A stretch of DNA of 27,368 nt from positions 1 through 27,368 of the forward strand of contig JAFTUD010000031.1 in the NCBI GenBank assembly GCA_017466455.1, given 5' to 3'. Position numbers and translations under genes: made by a program. Below are positions 1 through 8,146 of the stretch, piece after piece. The stretch's first letter is position 1. Every line of letters begins with the position of its first letter. Source of the stretch: Clostridia bacterium (GTDB taxonomy: Bacteria; Bacillota_A; Clostridia; Oscillospirales; CAG-272). The notes under the pieces are model-generated. The model was not told where the DNA came from. It was given only the letters and a program-made list of their open reading frames with translations, and ran no database searches.

Positions 1-235
1 GCCTTGAATACAAGCCTTTTGGCTCGTTCTAAAATGCAAAGCACCTTAAACCGATGTATTTTTAGATGATTTTGGCAAGGTTGCGACGCAGTTGTATTAA
101 CATACTACAAGGAGCAAACTTGTCAAAAGGGATAAAGGCTACCACGAAAACAATCAAAACCACACTTAATGCCGTAAATACACGGTTTAAGGCTGGTTCG
201 TTCCGCTCCCGTCAGGCATGCCTTACGGGCATAGA
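1..235. other. Non-coding segment with nested inverted repeats, left edge
   Basis: No convincing gene is seen here. A 57-codon open frame at 66-236 (+) lacks a ribosome binding site and runs through inverted repeats, so I do not call it. The stretch holds a long imperfect hairpin (70-84 pairing with 114-128, and an inner 92-96 with 106-110). It also holds a small IR around CCGTAAATACACGG and a near-palindrome at 208-229 (CCCGTCAGGC AT GCCTTACGGG). The last lies just downstream of the minus-strand HAD gene and could act in 3'-end formation, although no T-run follows it on the minus strand. Confidence 0.5.
70..128. repeat. 59-base nested stem-loop element
   Basis: Positions 70-84 (TTTTGGCAAGGTTGC) pair with 114-128 (GCAAACTTGTCAAAA plus G) over 15 positions with one G-U and one mismatch. 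Inside, TTGTA (92-96) pairs with TACAA (106-110). No T-run follows on either strand, so it does not look like an ordinary intrinsic terminator. It could be a MITE or REP-like repeat unit or a structured RNA. Copy number cannot be judged from one window. Confidence 0.45.
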
Positions 236-1051
236 TTAGTTTTTTGCATTTTCAACAAGCCACTTGGCAACGCCGTCGCTTTCGTTATCCGCGATGACCC
301 CTGTGGCTATTTTTTTAAGCTCCTCACACGCATTTGCAACCGCGTAGGACTCGCTTGCTATTTCAAACATTGAAATATCGTTTACTCCGTCGCCAAAGCA
401 CACGATTTTATCAACGCCAAGCTCGGTGGCAAGGCGGACAATGGCATTTGCCTTCGTTGCCTCGGGCGGGTGGACCTCAAGCCACCATCTGTCGCTATAC
501 TGCTCCTTATAAAGCACACATTGAAAGTCGCCCTTTAGCTTATCGTAGATGGGGCGGAGCGCTTCCTCGGGCTCTATGCACACGAAGTGGAAGATTTCTC
601 CCCTTTTCAGGTCGTTTTCGCACACGGGGTTCGCCCTTTCGTCATTTTGATGCTCGTTTACAAATTCAAGTGTGCCGACGCTGAGCTTATCCTTTACATA
701 GGAAAAGCACTCGCGCCCGTCAATATAGGCGTATACGAGGGGATAAATTCCGTGCGACATTATTTCGTTAAGGATTTTTTCGCCATCGCCATTTTTGAAG
801 CGATATAGCAATTTTTGCTCACCTGTGTCGTTATTTCTAAGAAATGTACCGTTATAAATGATGCTTGGCACATTCGGTACAAGAGAGCCGATTACCTCCC
901 TTGCGCTGACATATGAGCGTGCGGTGGCATAGGTGAATAAAACGCCCCTCTCCATTAGGCTATTTAGCGCATTAAGGGTGTACGGAGATATTGTTTTATC
1001 GTTTCTTAAAAGCGTTGCATCAAGGTCGCTAACATAGAGGATTTTAGCCAC
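236..1051 (-). CDS. Cof-type HAD-superfamily hydrolase
   Basis: Predicted cytosolic Mg-dependent phosphatase of the Cof/YxeH-like HAD branch, usually acting on sugar phosphates, nucleotides or other small phosphate esters; the substrate is not deducible. With a GTG start at 1051 the protein is 271 residues, normal for the family. It begins VAKILYVSDLDATLL, containing motif I with both aspartates but Ala where DxDGT normally has Gly. A Thr/Ser motif II is plausible in the YATARS region, the motif III Lys lies in EATKAN, and motif IV is GDGVNDISMFE. A longer frame opens at 1204 but would add 51 residues unlike the family and overlap the upstream gene by about 160 bases. The GTG overlaps the stop of the upstream LRR gene by 8 bases, suggesting translational coupling. 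The only SD-like sequence is AAGAGAAAAG. Confidence 0.85.
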   Translation of the reverse strand: MAKILYVSDLDATLLRNDKTISPYTLNALNSLMERGVLFTYATARSYVSAREVIGSLVPNVPSIIYNGTFLRNNDTGEQKLLYRFKNGDGEKILNEIMSHGIYPLVYAYIDGRECFSYVKDKLSVGTLEFVNEHQNDERANPVCENDLKRGEIFHFVCIEPEEALRPIYDKLKGDFQCVLYKEQYSDRWWLEVHPPEATKANAIVRLATELGVDKIVCFGDGVNDISMFEIASESYAVANACEELKKIATGVIADNESDGVAKWLVENAKN

Positions 1052-1826
1052 GGCGCTTTTCTCTTGCCCAGTAACGGACACCGTCATCAAAGTCCATTCT
1101 TGATAATCGTCTTGCGTTTTCGGCGGGGTCAGAAAGGTCAAGGTCATATGTAGGATGTCCAAGTCCAAAATACACATACCAACCATTCTCTTTCTCAAAC
1201 TCAACCGTTTTTAGGTTATAGCAACTACGGAAGGCGAGTTGCTCAATCTTTTCAACGCTTTTTGGAATTACGATGTGTTCAAGTCCTTGACAGTGTGCAA
1301 ACGCACTCTCACATATTTCATCAGCATCGTCGGCAATAGGCAAATATTTAAGGGAATCACAACCATCAAATACGCCCTCGCTAACAGGGTCAACTTTTGT
1401 CACTTCGACAAGCGATTTGCATCCTGAAAATGCGTAAGGTGCAACATACGCAAATCTATCGTTAAAGGTCGCCTTTTTAAGCGAACTGCAATCAACAAAT
1501 GCGCCCCAGCCGATAACTGTCACGCTATAAGGGATTTCAATTTCCTCAAGGCTTGAGCAACCGTAAAAGGCGTTGCCCTCAATTTCGGAAATTAGCGTGC
1601 CCTCTAAATAATCCTCATCCTCATAATCGGGGAACTCAAAGCTCTTTAATTGCTGGCAGTTTTCAAATGCCTTCTCACCTATTCTGCCTATGTAAATTCC
1701 GTCTACCTTTACAGGGAGCTTGACGCTCGTTACATCCTTGTCGCAATCAACGACAACATAGACATTTTCCTCTTTGTCTAACCTAAGAGTTAGCTCGTTA
1801 TATTCTATTTCTACAATTTCATCCAT
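1044..1826 (-). CDS. BspA-type leucine-rich repeat protein (LRR_5), cytosolic
   Basis: This 260-residue protein is built from about six degenerate BspA/LRR_5 units of the form AFxxCxxLxxhxhPxSVxxIxxxAF. Clear ones are GNAFYGCSSLEEIEIPYSV, GAFVDCSSLKKATF, AFSGCKSL, VFDGCDSLKYL, AFAHCQGLEHIVIPKSV and AFRSCYNLKTVEF. LRR_5 proteins generally act as protein-binding scaffolds. There is no signal peptide, membrane helix or anchor, so it probably stays in the cytoplasm, unlike surface BspA. The acidic N-terminal 50 residues and the last 40 residues (DLSDPAENARRLSRMDF) lie outside the repeats. The ATG at 1826 has an SD GGGAGA and a near-perfect promoter upstream. The HAD gene overlaps its stop, so the two probably form a bicistronic unit. 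The binding partner is unknown. Confidence 0.85.
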   Translation of the reverse strand: MDEIVEIEYNELTLRLDKEENVYVVVDCDKDVTSVKLPVKVDGIYIGRIGEKAFENCQQLKSFEFPDYEDEDYLEGTLISEIEGNAFYGCSSLEEIEIPYSVTVIGWGAFVDCSSLKKATFNDRFAYVAPYAFSGCKSLVEVTKVDPVSEGVFDGCDSLKYLPIADDADEICESAFAHCQGLEHIVIPKSVEKIEQLAFRSCYNLKTVEFEKENGWYVYFGLGHPTYDLDLSDPAENARRLSRMDFDDGVRYWAREKRRG

Positions 1827-1856
1827 GATTTTTCTCCCTTGAAATTCGTTAGTTAA

Positions 1857-1885
1857 ATTTTATCATACTTCAGTGCCCTTGTCAA
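1857..1885 (-). promoter_or_regulatory. Sigma-A-like promoter of LRR-HAD unit
   Basis: On the minus strand TTGACA (1880-1885) and TAAAAT (1857-1862) are separated by 17 bases, 31 bases before the LRR start codon. The -35 matches consensus fully and the -10 matches at five of six positions. Confidence 0.8.
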
Positions 1886-1899
1886 TTATATTATAAGAC

Positions 1900-1926
1900 A
1901 TAGCGAGCGCTTTTTATGCTCGCTAT
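1900..1926. repeat. Inverted repeat ATAGCGAGC / GCTCGCTAT
   Basis: ATAGCGAGC (1900-1908) and GCTCGCTAT (1918-1926) form a 9-bp perfect stem with a 9-base loop. It lies between the end of the Gly-rich InlB gene and the LRR promoter. A T-run after the stem is missing on the minus strand, so it would be at best a weak terminator for the operon ending at 2008. The same 9-mers form the palindrome at 22612-22627. Confidence 0.55.
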
Positions 1927-2007
1927 ATGGTTAGTACCGTTAATTTGAGAGTAAGATGCCGTTTGTTCCAGCAATTCTCCTGCGTTTTTAAACAGTAGTT
2001 ACACTTC

Positions 2008-4827
2008 TTATCTATATATGTATTTTCCAGGATCGCCGTCTTCGCCAGAGTGACCATAGTCTCCGCCGTCAAACCAGTCGGAATTTGTTCCACCGGGGCT
2101 TCCGCCAGTTCCGGCTGTGCCACCTTTGCTTGAACCATTATATACGGTAACGTTGTTTTCAAACAATTGAGGATCGGTGTGCGGATTCGCGCCACCAGTT
2201 CCACCAGTTCCACCTCGTCCGCCATGCCCTCCGCTACCGCAATAGAGGTTCATGAAACCTCCATAGTATGCATGACCACCAATTCCGCCGGTTCCGCCTC
2301 GGCCGCCTTGTCCACCAGAGCCATTGCTAATAACAAGTTGCCCGTTTTTAGCTGTTATTACGCAATTAGGTGAAATAGCCCATCCACCGGCACCGCCGTC
2401 TCCGCCTCGGCCTCCAGCCTGTCCTGTGCCTGCTCTTTTAGTATCCTCTCCATACAGATCTGCTCCCCTTGCTCCAGTATATCCCTGTGCACCATCACCG
2501 CCCCTGCCGCCGTAAACACTAATTGTTCCAGCCATGTCAACTATAAGCTCATCAGTGATGATTGCTGTCGCACCGTCAGTTCCTCTGCCACCATCAATTG
2601 TTGATTTCACTCCGTTTCCTGCGGTAATGGATATATTTCCTGTGCCAGTAAAGGTTATTGACTTTATTTTATCAATTGCCGACGACGTATTGGGTGCGCT
2701 AATAGAGTTATCGCCCAAGCAGTCAATAGTTAAGTTTATGTCCGCAGAACCGTCCTCTTTTGTAAGACAACCCTTAATTTTGAAGTTTTTGAGATGTATA
2801 GTTTGGGTTGCCGAAGTTGCCGTTTCAGCGTATGTACTAATGTTCAAGTTATTATAGACTACAGACGAGTTTCCTATGAAATAAATATGTGACGCATTTT
2901 TTATACACACAGTTCGGCTTACGTTACACACTCCGTTGGAAGTGCTTGATAAATCTATTATTATATTCTGACCGATAATATTTTCGGGAATTTTTGAGGA
3001 TTCTTTGTAAATTACATATGTTTTTTCGGCATCAGTATCAGAAAGACTTTTCCCATTAGAGGAGTATTTTGCGATAGTATACGGATCTACTCCCCATACT
3101 GCATACAGGGTGACACTTCCGCCATTTGTCGCCGTAAGATTTTTTACTGTATCCCTGTCGGCATATTTGGCACTTCCGTTTTCGGTTGTTGACCACCCCT
3201 TAAAGAACCATCCACCAAAAGTATCGGGGCTAACGGGAAGAGCCTTTTCGGCATCATAACTACAAGATATGCTTGGCATTGAGTCGTTTGTCAAATTGCC
3301 ATTAGGAGCATTTAGATCAAAGTTAACCACATACTTATTTGGGCGCCATTTCGCATACAGGGTGACGCGTTTGCCGTTCTCAGCGGTGAGGTTTTTCACC
3401 ACTGCGATATCGGAATATGCGACCGAGCCGTCCTTGGAGAGCGACCAGCCTATGAAGGTATAGCCCTTCAATTTAAAGCCGATTTCGGGAAGTGAGCGCT
3501 CAACATCAAAGGTGCAATCCGCCTCACCCATAGCTCCGTCAAGGGTGCTTTCGGTTTCGGGCAAATTGCTATCAAAGCTTATGGTGTATTTGTTTTTCGC
3601 CCATTTTGCATACAGGGTAACACATTCATCATTAGTGCTACTTATGTTTTTAATGCTATCGCCATCCTTGATTGTTGCCACTCCGTCGGGGGTAAGCGAC
3701 CAGCCGACAAAGTGCCAGCCTGTTATATCAAGCGTGCTTTTTGAAAGAGCCTTGCTCACATCATACTCACACGAGGTATTTTCCATTTTTATGCTGTTTT
3801 TCGATACATTATAGCCCTTCGGTGCATTTTCATCAAAAGCTATTTGATATGTAATTGCCTCCCATTCGGCATATAGCTTTGTATCGGCGGTATATATGTT
3901 ATTTTCGTTCACATACACCCTCTCTGCGCCCGAAAGACGGTAAATGCCCTTAAGCAAATATCCCGTCCTTTTCATTTGGGTATATTTACTAAGATCTATT
4001 TTTGAGCTTGACGAAACAAATTCTGAGTCTATTGCAAGGTCGTTATCATCGCTTGTGCTTCCGCCGTTTTTATGGATAACGACGCTTACCGAGCCATTAT
4101 CCCTACCGAGAGTGAAAACCCGATCTCTTATACTGTCAAAGCTCTTATCAAGCATATATTTTTCGTACAGGTATTCGGGAACATATATTTTGATTTGCTC
4201 ATTTGGCAGTCTGCCAACCGTTACGGTTTCGCTTTGATCTGAAATCAGTTCAATGCGAGAAAGCGAGGGCATGTATTTGAAATCATCGGTTTCAAGCGAT
4301 GATGTCCTTGACACGGCAAGCCTCTTCACCTCTAAAAGCTCCTCGCAGGTGACAAGGGAGTCCCTTGTAATTTCGGGATAGGTGTCGCTAATAAGTCCAT
4401 AGGCTTTGGATGAAATAAAGCGCGACTCCTCAAAAAGCTCTATTTTCACGGTGGGGTCGGCGGTGTCAATTATTTCTATTACAAATTTTCCAACACCGCG
4501 CACCGAAAAGTCGCCGTTTTCATCCCTTGCGATAATTTTGTCGCTCGGCTCTTTTTTACCCTCATTGTTTACTGAATAGATTGTAATTTTGTCGTTTTTG
4601 TCAATGCCTATATGATCATAGTCAAGATATTTCTTTATATCATCAAGTGTAAAGGCGCTACCAAGCGTGAGCCTTGATATTAAATCGCCGTTCTCGCTCT
4701 GTTCGGTTTTTCCGTTTCCGAAGATTGAGGCAAAGATTAAGGAGATTGTTACAAGAGAAGCGACAAAAGCGGTAATGGCTATTACCGAAAATTTATTTCT
4801 TTTTACAAAATAAATTATGCCTCTCAT
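2008..4827 (-). CDS. InlB B-repeat protein with C-terminal glycine-rich domain, membrane anchored
   Basis: Predicted extracellular protein of 939 residues tethered by one N-terminal helix (about 13-35), with short positive residues before it. Residues about 45-245 form an Ig-like/LRR-like region paralogous to the next gene upstream (LTLGSAFTLDDIK, GVGKFVIEI, VKRLAVSRTSSLETDDFKYMPSLSRIEL). Residues about 248-578 hold four InlB B-repeats (Listeria-Bacteroides repeat), each ending in a form of GWSLTxDG...VTLYAxW. Next comes a beta-helix-like stretch (about 590-745). The last 194 residues are glycine-rich (GGRGGDGGAGG, GGQGGRGGTGGIGG, GGTAGTGGSPGG). There is no LPXTG sorting signal. The ATG at 4827 has SD AGAGGAG. 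It is the last gene of the GTPase operon, 69 bases after the Hint-bearing paralogue. Likely a surface stalk or adhesin; its ligand is unknown. Confidence 0.8.
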   Translation of the reverse strand: MRGIIYFVKRNKFSVIAITAFVASLVTISLIFASIFGNGKTEQSENGDLISRLTLGSAFTLDDIKKYLDYDHIGIDKNDKITIYSVNNEGKKEPSDKIIARDENGDFSVRGVGKFVIEIIDTADPTVKIELFEESRFISSKAYGLISDTYPEITRDSLVTCEELLEVKRLAVSRTSSLETDDFKYMPSLSRIELISDQSETVTVGRLPNEQIKIYVPEYLYEKYMLDKSFDSIRDRVFTLGRDNGSVSVVIHKNGGSTSDDNDLAIDSEFVSSSSKIDLSKYTQMKRTGYLLKGIYRLSGAERVYVNENNIYTADTKLYAEWEAITYQIAFDENAPKGYNVSKNSIKMENTSCEYDVSKALSKSTLDITGWHFVGWSLTPDGVATIKDGDSIKNISSTNDECVTLYAKWAKNKYTISFDSNLPETESTLDGAMGEADCTFDVERSLPEIGFKLKGYTFIGWSLSKDGSVAYSDIAVVKNLTAENGKRVTLYAKWRPNKYVVNFDLNAPNGNLTNDSMPSISCSYDAEKALPVSPDTFGGWFFKGWSTTENGSAKYADRDTVKNLTATNGGSVTLYAVWGVDPYTIAKYSSNGKSLSDTDAEKTYVIYKESSKIPENIIGQNIIIDLSSTSNGVCNVSRTVCIKNASHIYFIGNSSVVYNNLNISTYAETATSATQTIHLKNFKIKGCLTKEDGSADINLTIDCLGDNSISAPNTSSAIDKIKSITFTGTGNISITAGNGVKSTIDGGRGTDGATAIITDELIVDMAGTISVYGGRGGDGAQGYTGARGADLYGEDTKRAGTGQAGGRGGDGGAGGWAISPNCVITAKNGQLVISNGSGGQGGRGGTGGIGGHAYYGGFMNLYCGSGGHGGRGGTGGTGGANPHTDPQLFENNVTVYNGSSKGGTAGTGGSPGGTNSDWFDGGDYGHSGEDGDPGKYIYR

Positions 4828-4852
4828 TTTTGTCTCCTCTTTATAGTTAATG

Positions 4853-4883
4853 CGAATAGCTACCGCCTTAAGCGATAGCTATT
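4853..4883. terminator. Hairpin between the two InlB-repeat genes
   Basis: GAATAGCTACCGC and GCGATAGCTATTC flank a 5-base loop and pair with one G-U or A-C position. It sits in the 69-base gap between the paired genes. A T5 run follows on the plus strand, but on the minus strand (the direction of transcription) there is little T. It may attenuate or protect the mRNA rather than terminate fully. Confidence 0.45.
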
Positions 4884-4896
4884 CTTTTTCAGATGC

Positions 4897-7800
4897 TTAG
4901 CTTCTATTGATGTCTGCAATTAGGCTTAGAATATCCTGCTCGGTGATAAGTCCCTTACCGACGGCAATTTTGAAGTAAGCTCCGCTAAACGCCTCAAACT
5001 GCTCACGGGTTACATACTCGCTCCACTCCTCGTAGGTGTAGAGTCCGTACTGTTCAATGTCCTTCTTGAGCTGCTCTTGGTCGTAAACGAGCGAGTCAAA
5101 ATCAAATGTATTGCATACATTAACGATTACATCGGAGCATGCAAGCATTCCGCCCGCGATATGATTTAGATTATTTGCTGTTGCAAGGTCATATCTTTCA
5201 ACTGTGTCACGGCTTAGCTCATAGCCGACAAGAGCCGTGCCCTGAACGCTTCCGTCATCGCTTATACATGCGAAGGAGTGTCCTACAAGCTCATCTATAT
5301 TATCGGGGGATACAAGGACATATTTGTCAAGAGTCATATCGTAAAGACCGTGTCCTGTATTAAGAACCTCAAGCTCGCCTCCGTTTGCGAATTTGAGTTT
5401 AAGAATATCTACCTCGCCATATCCATAGTAGGTAAATGCTACTGCGCTCGGCACAAGCTTACCTGTCATATGGTCAAGAGTTAAAACGATGTCGCCAAGA
5501 ACAATGTCCTCAACCTTTTTCGTAGTACCGTCTGCCATTAAAATAGGTGTGCCCTTTGCAACACAGCTATCCTGATCGGATTTTATCGTTATCGTGTGTT
5601 TTCCCGTAACGATAAGCTCATAGGATGTACCTGACATTTCTTTTCCGTCAAGCTTCCACGATTTGTTTATATTTCCGCTATATGAAATTTCAAGCTCAAG
5701 CTTTGTGCCGTAGGTATACCAGCCGGAGGTATATCCGCATGAGCCACCCTTCTCGCCCTCTTTCTTAACCTCGACGTAGTAGGATTTCAAGCTTCTGTCG
5801 GGCTTTAGGACAATGACTCCGTCCTCGTTCTCATCCTCAAAGTATTTTTCGGTAAGATTTTCAACATTCTGAGATGCGTCAAAGAGCTTTCCAAGCTTCT
5901 CGCTATACCAGCCGTTAAAGTCGTAATGCTCCTTGTTTTCAGGACCGTGAAGTGTGACCGATTTATTATACTCAACCTCCTGATCGGGGAATGAGCCGGG
6001 GTCATCTGTTATATAAACGATTTTGTATTTAATCGGATCCCATCCGCTTGACTCAAATGTGATAGACGCATTTTCGCTGTCGAAGCTTTGGTCGGTCTTT
6101 CCCGCGCGATTGCGAACATACTCATAAAGGGCATTTACATCTGTAACGGATACAAAGCCATCATCACCTGCATTAAGCTTATATGCTCCGTCCGATGTCG
6201 CCAAGAAGCCGTGCTTATAGCCTGTTCTATAGAAGCTACCCTCAAGGTCACATTCTACTCCTGCGTAAAGAGTCGCATCCTTGAAAATTGATGTTTCCTC
6301 GCCTTGGGCAAAGCTTACCTTGAAGTAGTTTCTTTCCCATACAGCGCAAAGCGATACGGTTGGACGGGATGTTTGTATTCCATCCTCTACAACGCTTTCC
6401 GGGGCGTAGATATATTCGGAGTCTGCTACATTTGCCATTTTATCGCAAATGTCCTTATCGTAGTGATAGAATACTCCGCTTTCAACATCCTTCCAGCCCA
6501 AGAACTTATGTCCGTTCCTCTTCCCGCTATCAAAAAGCTTAAGGTCCGTGCCCTTTTGAACATTCATTGAAACGCCGATAGGCTCGCCGTTATTTATAGC
6601 GTCATCCTCGCTCTCAAAGTACGATACGGTATAGGTTGCGTAGTTATATACGGCATAGAGCCTTATTATTCCGTCGTTTGCGGGTGTGCCGCGAAGGTCC
6701 TTTGTTTTGTCGCCCTGGTCAAGCTCGGGAATGGGCGCATTTGGAGTCAGCGACCAGCCGATGAAGTTAGCGACATTTGAGGGGTCGGTCGGCAGGGTTG
6801 GTGTTCCGACGGTTACCTCATCTCCGTATTCATGTGAGGTTTTATGTATTCTCAGAGGATGATATTGCTCCGGTGTTTGTCCCCAGTTGAAATAATGAAT
6901 TTCAAAGTTCTTTGTAACAAGAACCGCATAAAGGTCAAGCCTGTCGTTTTGATTTTCCTTGAGGTTTTTTACAACCTGTGTATTGGTGAAGCTTACTCTT
7001 TCGCTTCCCTGCTCGCTTGTCCAGCCGAGGATAAGGTACTTATCAAGCTCGGGCACCTTTTCAACAAGGGGCTTTTCCTCATCATACTTGAATTTTGTTT
7101 CTATGGGGTCAGAGCCCTCATCAAGGTGGAGATATACTGTGTATTCGTTTGCGCTCCAGTCGGCGTAAATCTTTGTGTCGGTTGTAAATTTATAGCTCTT
7201 ATTTACCTCAATCTTCACACGCCTTCCGTCAATTATCTGATAGGTATAGAAGCGCTTGAGGGTGTATCCCTTTTTAAAAAGCGAGCTGAAGCTGTCGGCA
7301 TCAAAAGCAGTGCCGTTTTCCAGACTGAGGCTCTCAAAGTCCCTTTGACTGCCGTTTCCGAGAGTCCCGCCGTTTTTATGGACAACAATGCTGAGCTTAT
7401 TTTGCTCACTTGGCTTTACAAACACGCATTGCTCATGCTGAGTCCACGCATCAGAGGCTACATAGCTACTGTAAATCGCGCTCGGCACGAATATACGAGT
7501 GCCCTCGTTAAGGGTGAGCTTGTCCAAAGCGCAGACTGCGTTGATGTTATCAAGCTCTACTCTTTTGAGCGAGGGGAGATTGCAAAAATCAGAGGCATCC
7601 ACAAGCACGCGGTTGCTGATTACAAGCTCCTCAACGGTCTGAAGCTCACTTTTTGAGATTATGCCGTCGCTTAGCATTTGCTCATAGCACTCGGCAATTA
7701 TTACGGGAGTGTCCTTCGATGAAAAACGGCTTTCAAGCTCTGCCTCTATTGAAGCGGTAGAGTCAAGTGAGGTATCGGTAAGCTTGATTACAAATTTACC

Positions 7801-8130
7801 TACTCCTACAACCCTCAGCTCCTTCGTATCGGGGCTCAGAGCGATTATTTCCTCATTTTCTATTCTTTCTCCGTTTTTATCCACCGAGTAGATTTTTATT
7901 TCATCATTAGCATCAAGTCCTGCGTGATTATAGCCGAGCGACGCCTTTATGTCCTCTACTGTGAGCGATGAGCCGAGTATGAGCTTATCGCTGATGTCGT
8001 CCGCGTTTTTTTCGCTTGCGCTACCGTTTCCGTACAGTATTGCAAAGACAAGCGATACGGCGACAAGCACAGCCAAAAGGACTATGACAAGTACACGCAC
8101 AACAGCTGATGTTGTTTTTGATTTTGTCAC
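4897..8130 (-). CDS. InlB B-repeat protein with C-terminal Hint (hedgehog/intein) domain
   Basis: The product has 1077 residues. A short basic start is followed by one hydrophobic helix (about 10-33), so the rest is probably outside the membrane. Residues about 45-240 are paralogous to the downstream Gly-rich protein and contain an LRR_5-like end (RIFVPSAIYSSYVASDAW). Several InlB B-repeats follow (for example YTVYLHLDEG...LILGWTSEQG, FIGWSLTPNA, YDFNGWYSE). An Ig/PKD-like spacer then leads into a Hint domain starting at Cys856 (CVAKGTPILMADGTTKKVED), with block B NTGHGLYD near 925 and block F/G YDLATANNLNHIAGGMLACSD. A roughly 70-residue tail follows. The usual C-terminal His-Asn of inteins is Cys-Ser here. 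The start is GTG at 8130 with SD AAGGAG, 16 bases after the GAP1-like gene. Likely a self-processing surface protein. Confidence 0.82.
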   Translation of the reverse strand: MTKSKTTSAVVRVLVIVLLAVLVAVSLVFAILYGNGSASEKNADDISDKLILGSSLTVEDIKASLGYNHAGLDANDEIKIYSVDKNGERIENEEIIALSPDTKELRVVGVGKFVIKLTDTSLDSTASIEAELESRFSSKDTPVIIAECYEQMLSDGIISKSELQTVEELVISNRVLVDASDFCNLPSLKRVELDNINAVCALDKLTLNEGTRIFVPSAIYSSYVASDAWTQHEQCVFVKPSEQNKLSIVVHKNGGTLGNGSQRDFESLSLENGTAFDADSFSSLFKKGYTLKRFYTYQIIDGRRVKIEVNKSYKFTTDTKIYADWSANEYTVYLHLDEGSDPIETKFKYDEEKPLVEKVPELDKYLILGWTSEQGSERVSFTNTQVVKNLKENQNDRLDLYAVLVTKNFEIHYFNWGQTPEQYHPLRIHKTSHEYGDEVTVGTPTLPTDPSNVANFIGWSLTPNAPIPELDQGDKTKDLRGTPANDGIIRLYAVYNYATYTVSYFESEDDAINNGEPIGVSMNVQKGTDLKLFDSGKRNGHKFLGWKDVESGVFYHYDKDICDKMANVADSEYIYAPESVVEDGIQTSRPTVSLCAVWERNYFKVSFAQGEETSIFKDATLYAGVECDLEGSFYRTGYKHGFLATSDGAYKLNAGDDGFVSVTDVNALYEYVRNRAGKTDQSFDSENASITFESSGWDPIKYKIVYITDDPGSFPDQEVEYNKSVTLHGPENKEHYDFNGWYSEKLGKLFDASQNVENLTEKYFEDENEDGVIVLKPDRSLKSYYVEVKKEGEKGGSCGYTSGWYTYGTKLELEISYSGNINKSWKLDGKEMSGTSYELIVTGKHTITIKSDQDSCVAKGTPILMADGTTKKVEDIVLGDIVLTLDHMTGKLVPSAVAFTYYGYGEVDILKLKFANGGELEVLNTGHGLYDMTLDKYVLVSPDNIDELVGHSFACISDDGSVQGTALVGYELSRDTVERYDLATANNLNHIAGGMLACSDVIVNVCNTFDFDSLVYDQEQLKKDIEQYGLYTYEEWSEYVTREQFEAFSGAYFKIAVGKGLITEQDILSLIADINRS

Positions 8131-8146
8131 GATTTTTCTCCTTTAC

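Noticed and set aside
66..236. 57-codon open frame on the plus strand
   Set aside because: No ribosome binding site, runs through inverted repeats and meets the convergent HAD gene end; composition does not look protein-like.
1923..2225. 100-codon frame on the minus strand near the end of the Gly-rich gene
   Set aside because: It lies in another frame of the glycine-rich coding sequence, which lacks stops by composition; no start signals.
4897..5565. True protein-splicing intein
   Set aside because: No C-terminal His-Asn followed by Cys/Ser/Thr and no continuing host domain of recognisable type after the block; better read as a Hint domain of hedgehog-like or bacterial intein-like type.
6844..7656. 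270-codon frame on the plus strand opposite the InlB-Hint gene
   Set aside because: Antisense shadow; the minus-strand product has clear InlB repeats and the plus frame has no SD or recognisable domain.
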